44,943 nucleotides of DNA, taken from Gammaproteobacteria bacterium (GTDB taxonomy: Bacteria > Pseudomonadota > Gammaproteobacteria > Steroidobacterales > Woeseiaceae). How positions within the stretch are numbered: position 1 is the first letter of the stretch; the number at the start of each line of letters is the position of its first letter. A program made the translations under genes and the position numbers. The notes below the pieces were generated by a model that was not told where the DNA came from, did no database searches, and saw nothing but the letters and a program-made list of their open reading frames with translations. The stretch lies in NCBI GenBank assembly GCA_030425905.1, contig JAUHZT010000009.1:1-44943 (forward strand), in the 5' to 3' direction. Below, piece by piece: positions 16,932-25,135 of the stretch.

Positions 16932-17840
16932 TTGACCAAGGTTGACAAAAGAAACGCTGACATTCTGGTTGGCATCAACAATACGATCGTGCCACGCAAC
17001 GAAGCGCGCGTGTCCGTGTTCGACAGCGCAGTGCAAGGTGGCGATGCCGTCTGGGAGGGACTGCGCGTTTATCGTGGTCGTATCGCTGCTTTCGAACAAC
17101 ACCTTAAGCGCCTGCAAAACTCAGCCAAGACGCTTGCTTTTGCGGACGTGCCATCGAGCGAGACCATCGCGCAGGCCGTTTTTCGCACGCTGGAGGCAAA
17201 TGCCATGCGTGATGACGTGCATATCCGCCTGACCCTCACGCGTGGCGAAAAAATTACGTCGGGAATGAATCCAAAATTAAACCAGTCTGGTTGCACACTC
17301 ATTGTACTTGCAGAGTGGAAACCCTCGGTCTATTCCGACGCCGGCATACGCGTTATCACCGCATCAACGCGCCGCAACACGCCTGAATGCCTCGACTCCA
17401 AAATTCACCACAACAACCTGCTGAATAATATTCTTGCTTCCATCGAAGCAAATGTGGCCGGTGTGGACAGCGCTATCATGCTCGACGTGCATGGATTCGT
17501 TTCGGAAACCAACGATACCAATCTGTTCCTGGTGCACGACGGTGTCGTCCTTACGCCGCATGCGGATAGCTGCCTGCCCGGGCTGACGCGGCGCATGATT
17601 CTGGACATATGCCGGGCCGAGGGAATACCTGCCGAGGAAAGAAACCTGTCGCTCACCGAGCTCTACACTGCCGATGAGGTGTTTACCTCGGGAACTATGG
17701 GTGAATTGACACCGATTCTCGAAGCCGATGGACGGTGTATAGGCGCATTGAAAAATGCAACGGTTGGTCCGCTGACCCAAAAATTGCAGAAGCTGCACCG
17801 AGACTACGCCTTCGCAACGGGTACGCCGCTGCCATTCTGA
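16932..17840 (+). CDS. Class IV aminotransferase (branched-chain/D-amino acid aminotransferase-like)
   Basis: 302 residues from a TTG start at 16932 with AGGAG 7 nt upstream. It has the fold-type IV pattern: FDSAVQGGDAVWEGLR near 30, catalytic Lys157 in DSKIHHNN, GFVSETNDTNLF with the cofactor-contacting Glu, and SGTMGELTPI near the C-terminus. By family it could be a branched-chain aminotransferase, D-amino acid aminotransferase or aminodeoxychorismate lyase. The VWEGLR segment leans towards an IlvE-like enzyme, but normal IlvE order and context are absent. It probably acts together with the sulfotransferase-like protein encoded just upstream. Confidence 0.85.
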   Translation: MTKVDKRNADILVGINNTIVPRNEARVSVFDSAVQGGDAVWEGLRVYRGRIAAFEQHLKRLQNSAKTLAFADVPSSETIAQAVFRTLEANAMRDDVHIRLTLTRGEKITSGMNPKLNQSGCTLIVLAEWKPSVYSDAGIRVITASTRRNTPECLDSKIHHNNLLNNILASIEANVAGVDSAIMLDVHGFVSETNDTNLFLVHDGVVLTPHADSCLPGLTRRMILDICRAEGIPAEERNLSLTELYTADEVFTSGTMGELTPILEADGRCIGALKNATVGPLTQKLQKLHRDYAFATGTPLPF

Positions 17841-17878
17841 GACCCGGCCATGAAGCGTCCTGATTACAGGTAAAGCGA

Positions 17879-19459
17879 CTAATCGGCTGCGAAATACTGT
17901 TGCAGGTACTCGTCGAAGCTTACTGAATCCGTTGCCTCAATCTCGGCTTGTGCGGCAAGCGAGCGGCTTGCCTCCTCCTCCAACTGCTGGAGACGCTCTT
18001 GCGGCAACGGCGTGATCGAACGAAAGTACTGGCGGTGACTCTCGGCAGCCGCCATGGCAAAGTCAAAGAAACTGGTTTTCGAAGTGCGTAACTCCTGCAG
18101 TACCCGCGCCGACGGGGTCAATTCCGGTTCCGCCAGCAAACTGCGCATTTCGGACAATGCCTGTGCATGCGCCTCACCGCCGTCGGCATGATCGAGCAAG
18201 TCGGCAACCTCTGCGACGCGCTGAAGAATATCACCAGCCCATTCCTGCAGTAGCACGGGCACGCCGTTATTGCTCAGCTGTAAGCCCGGCTCCCGTCCAC
18301 GTTTCGCAGTCAATGCCTGATTCTGTTTGGTTTCTTCAAACTGCTGCGAGTCCAGTGGCGGACTGTCTTCGAGCACGCAGTAAACCAGGAACGCCTCGAT
18401 AAAGCGCATTGCATTCTGGTTGATGCCGCACGGGTCGAATACATTGATATCCAGAGAACGGATTTCGACATATTCAACGCCACCGCGCCGGAGCGCCATT
18501 GTCGGTCGCTCGCCCGAATTCGCAACGCGTTTGGGGCGCACCGGACTGTAGTATTCGTTCTCAATCTGCAACTGATTGGCGTTGAGCTGCCGGTAAACGC
18601 CATCGACTTTTACGCCAATTTTCTCGTAGGCCGGTTCCGGCGTCGATATCGCAGCGGACAGGTCGCGTATGTAGTCGCTGACACTGTTAAAGCAGATCTT
18701 GATGCGCGACTGACTCTGGCTGCTATAGCCGAGGTCACTCATTCGCAGTGATGTACCAAACGGCTCGTACCAGCTCGAGTTGTTAAGCGTCGGCATGTCA
18801 AGCTGCCGTGTACCCATAAAAGACTTGCACAATGCCGGTGATGCGCCGAACAGGTACAACAGAATCCAGCCGTAACGACGAAAGTTCCTCACCAGCCCCA
18901 TATACTGGTCGGATCGAAAATCTTCTTCACTGCGTGCGTCGCCGAGCAAGTCGCGATAGAACTCCCAGAACCCCACCGGCAGCGAGTAGTTAAAATGGAT
19001 ACCCGCAATAGTCTGCATATGCCGGCCATAGCGATAGCCTAGACCGCGCCGATAAACGGTTTTCATCTTGCCTACATTGGAGGTGCCATAGCGCGCCAGG
19101 GGGATTTCATCGTCGGCTGGTATGCGGCACGGCATGCTCGCTGGCCACAGTAGCTCATCGTCCAGATTGCGGTAAGTAAACTGATGTATATCGCAAAGCG
19201 TCCGTAACGCCTCCCAGGTGTGCGTGTAGGCCGGCGTGACAAATTCAAGCAAGGCTTCGGAGAAGTCCGTGGTGATGTACTGATTCGTTAACGCGGAACC
19301 GAGCCCGCGCGGATGTTCGCGAGTTGAAAGCAGACCCCTGGTATCGACGCGCAGGCATTCTTTTTCAATACCCTTGCGGCCACCTGCCAGTACTTTGGCA
19401 AGATCTGAGCGTTCAGCGCCCGCCAGGGCGCGCATGTGTTTCTTGTATGGAGTGTTCAC
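17879..19459 (-). CDS. gshA: Glutamate-cysteine ligase
   Basis: 526 residues, close to the Escherichia coli length. It joins glutamate and cysteine with ATP, the first step of glutathione synthesis. The N-terminal GIEKECLRVD is the family signature. TDFSEALLEFVTP, GIHFNYSLP and EYVEIRSLDINVFDP follow in the expected order and form the active site. The start ATG at 19459 gives MNTPYKKH. It is divergent from the bactofilin gene and convergent with the aminotransferase gene, and looks monocistronic. Confidence 0.95.
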   Translation of the reverse strand: MNTPYKKHMRALAGAERSDLAKVLAGGRKGIEKECLRVDTRGLLSTREHPRGLGSALTNQYITTDFSEALLEFVTPAYTHTWEALRTLCDIHQFTYRNLDDELLWPASMPCRIPADDEIPLARYGTSNVGKMKTVYRRGLGYRYGRHMQTIAGIHFNYSLPVGFWEFYRDLLGDARSEEDFRSDQYMGLVRNFRRYGWILLYLFGASPALCKSFMGTRQLDMPTLNNSSWYEPFGTSLRMSDLGYSSQSQSRIKICFNSVSDYIRDLSAAISTPEPAYEKIGVKVDGVYRQLNANQLQIENEYYSPVRPKRVANSGERPTMALRRGGVEYVEIRSLDINVFDPCGINQNAMRFIEAFLVYCVLEDSPPLDSQQFEETKQNQALTAKRGREPGLQLSNNGVPVLLQEWAGDILQRVAEVADLLDHADGGEAHAQALSEMRSLLAEPELTPSARVLQELRTSKTSFFDFAMAAAESHRQYFRSITPLPQERLQQLEEEASRSLAAQAEIEATDSVSFDEYLQQYFAAD

Positions 19460-19505
19460 CGAGACCTTTTACCATAAGAACCGTCCCGAAGTCCGCGTAA
19501 GGTCA

Positions 19506-19535
19506 CTGACATTATCGGCAAACTCTGGTTACTAT
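19506..19535 (+). promoter_or_regulatory. Candidate promoter of the bactofilin gene
   Basis: CTGACA (19506-19511) and TACTAT (19530-19535) are separated by 18 nt, about 40 nt before the ATG at 19575. The -35 box matches five of six consensus bases. Found by eye. Confidence 0.42.
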
Positions 19536-19574
19536 GCCTGCTTGCCTGCGATTCAAACCGGAGCTACCTGCACC

Positions 19575-19973
19575 ATGAACGAAACCCGATCAAGACGACT
19601 GCGCGACAAGTCCAGCGGACCGGCCACCCTGGTAAGTGAAGGCTGCAAGATAACAGGGGTTGTGAGCGGACGCGGAGACTTTCACCTGTCAGGAACAATC
19701 GAAGGCGACTGCGAACTTGAAGGCACTGTAACCATTGCCAAAGACGGCCACTGGAAGGGAACAATCAAGGCAGGAAACGTCATCGTTGCGGGCCAGGTCG
19801 AGGGCGACATTGTCGGTCACGGCCGCGTCGAGATTACCAATACGGCCCGCATCAGTGGAACCGTAACAGGCGAGGCAATCGCCGTTGCCGAAGGCGCTGT
19901 GGTTGAAGGTGTCATGAAGACCAGCGGGCCCGCGAAACCCACTGAATTCGTCGAAAAACGGGCCAACGACTGA
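19575..19973 (+). CDS. Bactofilin (polymer-forming cytoskeletal protein)
   Basis: 132 residues. After a basic, disordered N-terminus (SRRLRDKS) comes a run of short beta-helical repeats rich in Gly and Val (for example VSGRGDFHLSGTIEGD, GNVIVAGQVEGDIVG, ISGTVTGEAIAVAEG), the hallmark of bactofilins. By family these assemble without nucleotide into filaments that help to position cell-wall or polar machinery. The longer open frame upstream runs through the gshA promoter region, so the ATG at 19575 is taken as start, with GGAG about 11 nt before it. No M23 peptidase partner gene is adjacent. Confidence 0.85.
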   Translation: MNETRSRRLRDKSSGPATLVSEGCKITGVVSGRGDFHLSGTIEGDCELEGTVTIAKDGHWKGTIKAGNVIVAGQVEGDIVGHGRVEITNTARISGTVTGEAIAVAEGAVVEGVMKTSGPAKPTEFVEKRAND

Positions 19974-20167
19974 CCCCGGTGCGCTAGTGTTACCATATAC
20001 GGCATAAACAGTGTAGCCTTGCGTCGGGGGAGCGGTGTTACACTGAGGACACGGCGCATGGCACCTTTGCGGGTCGCAGTGGGTCCAAATAATAATGAGA
20101 AATTGCTTGCGGGCTGGAGATTGTCGCAACTGGCGACTCCGCAAAGCCCGACAGGACTCGACGGCAA

Positions 20168-22612
20168 ATGACTGGCAGTAAAATTCCGCGATACCTACTC
20201 TTTGGCAGCGTCCTCGGCGTCGCGGTCACAATCATTATGCTGTCGATGTTTTACGGGCAGTACCATCTGCTGGCGCGCAGCGTTATCGCGGACAGCTCCG
20301 CCGATCATGATGCATTCCTGCAACGGAATATGGAACGCCAGGCACAGGCGGACATGCAGCACATCGCCTACTGGTTTACGCGTCGCATCGCGGCCAGCGA
20401 CGCGCCAACCGTACAAGAGACACTTGATTCACTCCTGCTCGATCACGAATACCTGAGCGGCATCCAATATACAGACGTAAACGGGGCGAACCTGCAGGCG
20501 GGTCACTGGCCTTCCCGTTCCGATGAGACAGACCAGACCTGGCAGGACGAGTATCTCGTCGCATCAGCGCCGGTGCCAGACCAGTCCGGCAGTGCTGTGA
20601 GTGGCGCTTTCAGTCTTGCCGCTCTGCAAGCAGAATCGGCCGCCTTTACCAGCCAGCTTGAGCAGAACGAACTGGACCGACGACGCGTCAGTTACCTCTG
20701 GATCGGACTTGGCACCTTTGCAACCTTAATGGCATGCGCTGGAATTGTTGCATTGATCGCCCGTGATCAGACCCGACGAATCCGCGACCTAAAATACCAG
20801 GCACAGAAACTTCGCGATGCCGATTTTGGCGAGCCAATAGCCGAACGACGCGGCGACGAACTGGGTGCGTTAGCGGCCGTGTTTAACGAAATGCGCGACG
20901 AGTTGCGATCCACAACCATCAGTCGCGATTACCTCGACAATGTCTTATCCAGCATGAATGATGCAATCATCATCACGACCCATGAGGGCAAGATCAAGCG
21001 CATCAACAAGGCAACCACGCACTTGCTGGGTTACGACGAGAGCGAACTGGAAGATACCTCGATCGACTATATCGTCGACACGAAGAAGAGCGCTGCGCTG
21101 GCCAATGACTCGACCGCGGGCTTGCCAAAAGATGCGTTTTTTGAAAGCAAATTCGGCGAGTCTATTCCAGTCTCTTATACCTGCTCTATTCTCGAAGGCA
21201 CTGAATCGGAACCGGGCGATCGGATCTACGCTGCGCAAAACACTACCGAGCGGCGGCGCGCGGAACAGCGTATCCGCTATCTCGCGCGCATTGATGCGTT
21301 GACCAAAATCCCGAATCGGATGCAGTTCCAGCATTTGCTACAGCGTGGCATTGCTCGGGCGCGGCGCAGCAGCCGGTCCCTCTGCCTCTTTTACATCGAC
21401 GTCGATCATTTCAAGGAAATTAACGATACCTTTGGCCACCTGGCTGGCGATACAACGCTGGAAACCGTAGCCGAACGGCTCACGTCCGTGCTCCCACCCC
21501 GATCAATAATCGGACGGCTGGCCGGCGATGAGTTTGCGGTAATTGTTGACGGTGCAAGGTCTGATGCTGCCGGCAAGGCCGAAACGGACAAGCTCGCAAA
21601 AACCTTGCTCGCAAAGCTTGCTGATCCGTTTTTCGTGCAGGGACACGAAGTATTCATGACCGCGAGTATGGGCATTGCCTTTTATCCGCAGGATGCGCCG
21701 AATGTAATTGATCTGATCAGAAATGCCGATGCCGCCATGTACCACGCGAAGAAATCGGGCGGCAACCTCCACTCGTACTATGCGCCCAAGATGAATGAGG
21801 CCGCGGTTGAACGGCTGATGACCAAGAGCCGGCTAAAGCGCGCCTTCGAGCGGGACGAATTACTGGTTCACTACCAGCCCAAATACAATCTCGCGACCGG
21901 CGAAGTCTACGGCGCTGAAGCCCTGGTCCGCTGGGAGCTTCCCGAACGCGGTCTGATTCTGCCGTCGGACTTTATTCCGATTGCCGAGGAAACCAACCTG
22001 ATCATTGAGATTGGCGAATGGGTGCTCGACAAGGTTTGCGAAGATTTCCGTTACTGGCAACGCTCGGTATCTTCGCCTGGCCGGGTGTCAGTAAACCTGT
22101 CGCTCAAACAACTCAAGCAGAGGAATTTTACGCAACGCATCAGCGCCATCATGCGCAGTTATGAAGTTTCTCCGACGTCGCTTGAGCTCGAGATAACTGA
22201 AACAACACTGATGGAGAATCCGGAACGTACAATCAAATTACTCGACCAGCTCTATGCACTCGGCCTGCATCTTGCGATTGACGATTTTGGCACCGGCTAT
22301 TCATCGCTTAGCGCGCTACAGCAATTTCCCATTAGCACCCTCAAGATCGACAAGTCGTTTGTGCGCCATGTGGCTACCAACGCGGACGACGCCACGCTGG
22401 TGGGCACAATTGTCCAGATGGGGCGAAACATGAACATGGACGTGGTTGCCGAGGGCGTTGAGGAAACCGATCAATTGGCATTCCTGCAGTCGATCGACTG
22501 CACCTATGCACAAGGACTTTTGTTCGGAGATCCAATGAGTTCCGACAACTATCTGGAGTTGCTGCTGGCCCAGATGGAAGGCACAGACGCTTACCGCGCT
22601 CTTTTTGCCTGA
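20168..22612 (+). CDS. Membrane-bound HAMP-PAS-GGDEF-EAL cyclic di-GMP protein
   Basis: 814 residues. Helix one is at about 12-31, a periplasmic sensor domain at about 32-175, helix two at about 177-200, HAMP to about 250, PAS about 260-370, GGDEF about 385-545 and EAL about 565-810. The GGDEF motif reads AGDEF (near 454), and the upstream RxxD inhibitory site is missing. The EAL domain keeps all expected motifs: EALVRW (near 584), VNLSLKQL, ELEITETTLM, DDFGTGYSS, LKIDKSF, AEGVEE and QGLLFG. Phosphodiesterase activity on cyclic di-GMP is therefore likely; cyclase activity is uncertain. No cyclic di-GMP riboswitch was seen upstream. Confidence 0.92.
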   Translation: MTGSKIPRYLLFGSVLGVAVTIIMLSMFYGQYHLLARSVIADSSADHDAFLQRNMERQAQADMQHIAYWFTRRIAASDAPTVQETLDSLLLDHEYLSGIQYTDVNGANLQAGHWPSRSDETDQTWQDEYLVASAPVPDQSGSAVSGAFSLAALQAESAAFTSQLEQNELDRRRVSYLWIGLGTFATLMACAGIVALIARDQTRRIRDLKYQAQKLRDADFGEPIAERRGDELGALAAVFNEMRDELRSTTISRDYLDNVLSSMNDAIIITTHEGKIKRINKATTHLLGYDESELEDTSIDYIVDTKKSAALANDSTAGLPKDAFFESKFGESIPVSYTCSILEGTESEPGDRIYAAQNTTERRRAEQRIRYLARIDALTKIPNRMQFQHLLQRGIARARRSSRSLCLFYIDVDHFKEINDTFGHLAGDTTLETVAERLTSVLPPRSIIGRLAGDEFAVIVDGARSDAAGKAETDKLAKTLLAKLADPFFVQGHEVFMTASMGIAFYPQDAPNVIDLIRNADAAMYHAKKSGGNLHSYYAPKMNEAAVERLMTKSRLKRAFERDELLVHYQPKYNLATGEVYGAEALVRWELPERGLILPSDFIPIAEETNLIIEIGEWVLDKVCEDFRYWQRSVSSPGRVSVNLSLKQLKQRNFTQRISAIMRSYEVSPTSLELEITETTLMENPERTIKLLDQLYALGLHLAIDDFGTGYSSLSALQQFPISTLKIDKSFVRHVATNADDATLVGTIVQMGRNMNMDVVAEGVEETDQLAFLQSIDCTYAQGLLFGDPMSSDNYLELLLAQMEGTDAYRALFA

Positions 22613-22644
22613 ACCTGCGCTGAACAAGGCACACAATTTCGTAC

Positions 22645-22673
22645 TTCACTAAGGCGCGCATCCTGCTTAGAAT
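22645..22673 (+). promoter_or_regulatory. Candidate promoter of the small secreted protein gene
   Basis: TTCACT (22645-22650) and TAGAAT (22668-22673) are separated by exactly 17 nt, about 50 nt before the ATG at 22723. It lies behind the GGDEF-EAL gene, so the small gene can be transcribed separately. Found by eye. Confidence 0.55.
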
Positions 22674-22722
22674 AGTCCATCGTTCTTAACCCGGCCTTCT
22701 GGCCCGAACCCAAGAAGATTCC

Positions 22723-23082
22723 ATGAATAAACTATTGAAGACATCGATCGCCATTGCAATGCTCGCACTCGCTCCGTTTGCCTATGCCTGCGACTATCCC
22801 AAGAAAGCAGAACTTCCGGACGGTGCAACTGCCAGCAAGGAAGAGATGCTCGCCGGACAATCTTCCGTCAAGGCATACATGGCTGCCATGGAAACCTACC
22901 TGGCCTGTATCGAAAAGGAAGAACAGGACACGCTGGCTACGATGACGGACATTACTGAGGAAGAAAGCGCCACGCGAGATGCGGCGCTTACAAAGAAATA
23001 CAACGCGGCTGTCGCCGAGATGGAACTGATCGCAGCTCAGTTCAATGAACAGGTGCGTGCCTACAAAGCACAGTCAGAGTAA
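22723..23082 (+). CDS. Small secreted protein of unknown function
   Basis: 119 residues. A clear signal peptide (MNKLLK, hydrophobic core, cleavage probably after YA near residue 22) leads into a mature protein of about 97 residues that is helical and rich in Glu, Ala and Lys. Two cysteines (the first mature residue or next to it, and one near 62 in YLACIEKEE) could form a disulfide. The start has AAGAAG upstream. No domain was recognised. It has its own candidate promoter and is convergent with the Psp operon. Confidence 0.75.
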   Translation: MNKLLKTSIAIAMLALAPFAYACDYPKKAELPDGATASKEEMLAGQSSVKAYMAAMETYLACIEKEEQDTLATMTDITEEESATRDAALTKKYNAAVAEMELIAAQFNEQVRAYKAQSE

Positions 23083-23103
23083 TTCAAAGTGATAACTGCA
23101 CCG

Positions 23104-23331
23104 CTATAGCCTGTCGATCTCCTGCCGGAGATCGAACTTGTTTTCGGTGACAATGCGCTCGAGGACGCGAATACGCTCCTCGAGCGCCTTCAGCTCTTCT
23201 TTGGTACTGGCCGAGTCCTTGTCCGATAGCCCGCTGGCGGCTTTTGCCGCTTTTGCCTTGAAATAATCGCTGAATACGGCGGTTGCGCAAGCGATGGCGA
23301 CGATGCAAACGACGAAGAACATATTGCTCAT
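23104..23331 (-). CDS. Small Psp-operon membrane protein with C-terminal zipper
   Basis: 75 residues from the ATG at 23331, with AAGGGG at good spacing; a longer upstream frame is only a shadow of the previous gene. One N-terminal membrane helix (about 4-20) is followed by a helical region. The last ~20 residues (LERIVTENKFDLRQEIDRL) closely resemble the C-terminal zipper of the neighbouring PspC. The segment before it (ALEERIRVLE) also recalls PspB. It lies 23 nt behind pspC and is the last gene of the operon, where Escherichia coli has pspD, but it is not clearly PspD. Confidence 0.75.
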   Translation of the reverse strand: MSNMFFVVCIVAIACATAVFSDYFKAKAAKAASGLSDKDSASTKEELKALEERIRVLERIVTENKFDLRQEIDRL

Positions 23332-23354
23332 AGACTGCCCCTTATTGGTCTGGA

Positions 23355-23750
23355 CTATCGATGCCCCAGATCCTTGAACTCTTTGTCCAGCTGGTACCGG
23401 CTTGAAGTGACGTATTTTTCCAGCCGCGCCAGCCGTCTGTCCAGAGACTGAAAGCGTCGGCCAACGTCGCTCATGGCTTTCGTCGGCGCCGAACGAACAG
23501 ACTTCTTGAAGACCGGATCCGAATTTCTTGTGTCCAACTTGGTCGATTGCGATGGCACCAGCATTACAATTGCCAGGTAGGCGACTGCGCCCAGCAATGG
23601 ATTGACCAGAAAGCCGATTACAGCCAGGACGCGCGTAGCCTTGAGGTTGAAACCAAAATAGTCGGCCAGCCCTGCACAAACACCGCCCAACATCGCATTG
23701 TCAGCGCTGCGCGCAAAACGACGATCTGGCCCAACCGGTCGTTGACTCAT
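23355..23750 (-). CDS. pspC: Phage shock protein C (full-length type)
   Basis: 131 residues from the ATG at 23750, which overlaps the upstream stop as ATGA. The PspC domain (about 12-70) contains MLGGVCAGLADYFG and a membrane segment. The C-terminus is a helical zipper (SLDRRLARLEKYVTSSRYQL), matching the arrangement of canonical PspC. With PspB it should sense inner-membrane stress and release PspF from PspA. It is the second PspC-domain gene in this operon; its zipper makes it the better candidate for the signalling subunit. Confidence 0.85.
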   Translation of the reverse strand: MSQRPVGPDRRFARSADNAMLGGVCAGLADYFGFNLKATRVLAVIGFLVNPLLGAVAYLAIVMLVPSQSTKLDTRNSDPVFKKSVRSAPTKAMSDVGRRFQSLDRRLARLEKYVTSSRYQLDKEFKDLGHR

Positions 23751-24040
23751 GAATGTCTCCAACGGTCGCGCTGCTGCCGGCGCCAAAACTCATACTCGTC
23801 ATCTCTGCCTGAGTATACGAGTGGTTTTTCGCGGATCAGCAACGTCGCGGCTATATACACCGCCACAGTTAACCACGTGAATATCAGCAGACAAATGAAA
23901 ACAATGATCCGGACAGCGCCGAGGTTCAGGTTAAAACGGTCAGCGAGCCCTGAGCACACACCGAATATCCAGCTGTTCTCACGATCCCGGTAGAATCCAC
24001 GCAGTGGTCCATGATCACTGTTCCAGGTTCCACGACTCAT
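23747..24040 (-). CDS. PspC-domain protein, short form
   Basis: 97 residues from the ATG at 24040, overlapping the pspB stop as TAATG with GGAGG 8 nt upstream; the in-frame ATG at 24055 overlaps that ribosome site and is unlikely to be used. The PspC domain (about 20-75) has WIFGVCSGLADRFN and a membrane helix, followed by a charged Arg/Asp/Trp tail without the zipper of the next gene. It is probably an accessory membrane component of the Psp response, derived by duplication of pspC. Confidence 0.8.
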   Translation of the reverse strand: MSRGTWNSDHGPLRGFYRDRENSWIFGVCSGLADRFNLNLGAVRIIVFICLLIFTWLTVAVYIAATLLIREKPLVYSGRDDEYEFWRRQQRDRWRHS

Positions 24041-24264
24041 TATTTTTTCCTCCATTCCGGCGATTCATCGTCGAGAATTTTTTCCAGCGTGACGAGCCGC
24101 TCTTCCATTCGCTGTGACAAGGCATGCAAATCTTCAAGCAACTGTTCGTCGTCTCCTGAAATTTCCCGCGACTGTTTCCATTTGGTGACGAAGTGCAAAA
24201 CGATAAATAGCGGCGCTACGATCGTCAGCACCAGGATGATTGCTAGTGTGCCGATGGATCCCAT
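24040..24264 (-). CDS. pspB: Phage shock protein B
   Basis: 74 residues, the usual PspB length. A membrane helix at about 5-26 is followed by the cytoplasmic helix RMEERLVTLEKILDDESPEWR, the part of PspB that contacts PspA and PspC. It begins 3 nt after the pspA stop and ends within the start of the short PspC-domain gene. It is expected to work with PspC as sensor of membrane damage. Confidence 0.85.
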   Translation of the reverse strand: MGSIGTLAIILVLTIVAPLFIVLHFVTKWKQSREISGDDEQLLEDLHALSQRMEERLVTLEKILDDESPEWRKK

Positions 24265-24267
24265 CGC

Positions 24268-24948
24268 TCACTCTACCTCCGTGGCCCGCTCACCCTTCAC
24301 CCGGCGTTTCAGGTCGTCGAGTTCCTGCATGACCGACTCCTCCGCCTCCAGGCTGGCAAACTGATGATTCAGGTCTTTTGGCAAACCCAGGTCGTAGGCT
24401 TCGATCCGGCTCTCTACGTCATCGATGCGCCGTGTGTACTGCTCAAAGCGCACCATCGCATCATCAATCTTGTAGTCGTAGATTTTCTTGCGTGCCGCGA
24501 GACGGCTGCTGGCAGTCTTGTGCCGGGCCAGCAGAGACTTCTGTCGGCCTTTGGCATCTTCAAGCTTTGCTTCCAGGCGGGCGATGTCTTCGTTCAACTT
24601 GGCAAGCCCGTCGTCAACCGTAGCGTAGTCCCGTTTCAGGGCATCCCCTGCCGCTGCAACGCGTGACTTTTCAACCAAGGCCGCTTTGGCCAGGTCTTCG
24701 CGCCCTTTGCGCAACGCCAGCTCGGCTTTTGCTGCCCAGTCGTCGAGTTCGCGATCCAGCGATTCGAGTTTACGATTGAGGTCTTTCTTGTCAGCGATTG
24801 ATCGAGCAGCCGCGGAACGTACTTCAACCAGCGTGTCCTCCATTTCCTGGATCATCAATCGAATGATCTTCTCCGGATCCTCGGCTTTGTCGAGAATCGC
24901 GTTGATGTTGGAGTTCACGATGTCCGAGAATCTCGTGAATATGCCCAT
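24268..24948 (-). CDS. pspA: Phage shock protein A
   Basis: 226 residues from the ATG at 24948, with AGAGGA upstream; this gives the classical N-terminus MGIFTRFSDIVNSNINA. Nearly the whole chain is coiled coil, with the conserved EDPEKIIRLMIQEMED near 30. PspA binds stressed inner membranes as an ESCRT-III-like oligomer and inhibits PspF when membranes are intact. It is the first gene of the operon and lies behind a sigma-54 promoter controlled by the divergent pspF. Confidence 0.96.
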   Translation of the reverse strand: MGIFTRFSDIVNSNINAILDKAEDPEKIIRLMIQEMEDTLVEVRSAAARSIADKKDLNRKLESLDRELDDWAAKAELALRKGREDLAKAALVEKSRVAAAGDALKRDYATVDDGLAKLNEDIARLEAKLEDAKGRQKSLLARHKTASSRLAARKKIYDYKIDDAMVRFEQYTRRIDDVESRIEAYDLGLPKDLNHQFASLEAEESVMQELDDLKRRVKGERATEVE

Positions 24949-24987
24949 GGCAGGTCCTCTGTGTTTGGTGAATGTCGCTGTAGATAT

Positions 24988-25003
24988 TGCAGCATCCGTG
25001 CCA
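24988..25003 (-). promoter_or_regulatory. Sigma-54 promoter of the psp operon
   Basis: On the minus strand TGGCACG, four bases and CTGCA give the GG-N10-GC spacing required for RpoN. Only one base of the -12 element departs from the consensus. Predicted transcription start is near 24977, about 30 nt before the pspA ATG. A sigma-54 activator gene (pspF) divergent from it supports the assignment. Confidence 0.85.
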
Positions 25004-25087
25004 ATCCGGCGCATACCCTATAAACCATTGTTTTTTAATTACTTTCTCTCTATCTTCGCAGCCAGCCATAGTGCTTGAGTTGGTCTT

Positions 25088-25135
25088 TTTCACCATTTAC
25101 TGGTGTATTTCACCAGTTATAGGGATAATTCACCA
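25088..25135. promoter_or_regulatory. PspF enhancer (UAS) repeats
   Basis: TTCACCA occurs three times (ending 25095, 25115 and 25135), and TGGTG lies between the first two, so CACCA-N5-TGGTG and TGGTG-N5-CACCA palindromes overlap. The array is about 110-160 bp upstream of the predicted psp transcription start, a normal distance for an enhancer, and directly abuts the pspF ATG. PspF bound here could therefore also repress its own gene (inference). Confidence 0.65.

Noticed and set aside
19974-20167. Cyclic di-GMP riboswitch before the GGDEF-EAL gene
   Set aside because: The 194-nt gap was read for the conserved GEMM core and none was found; no convincing promoter either.
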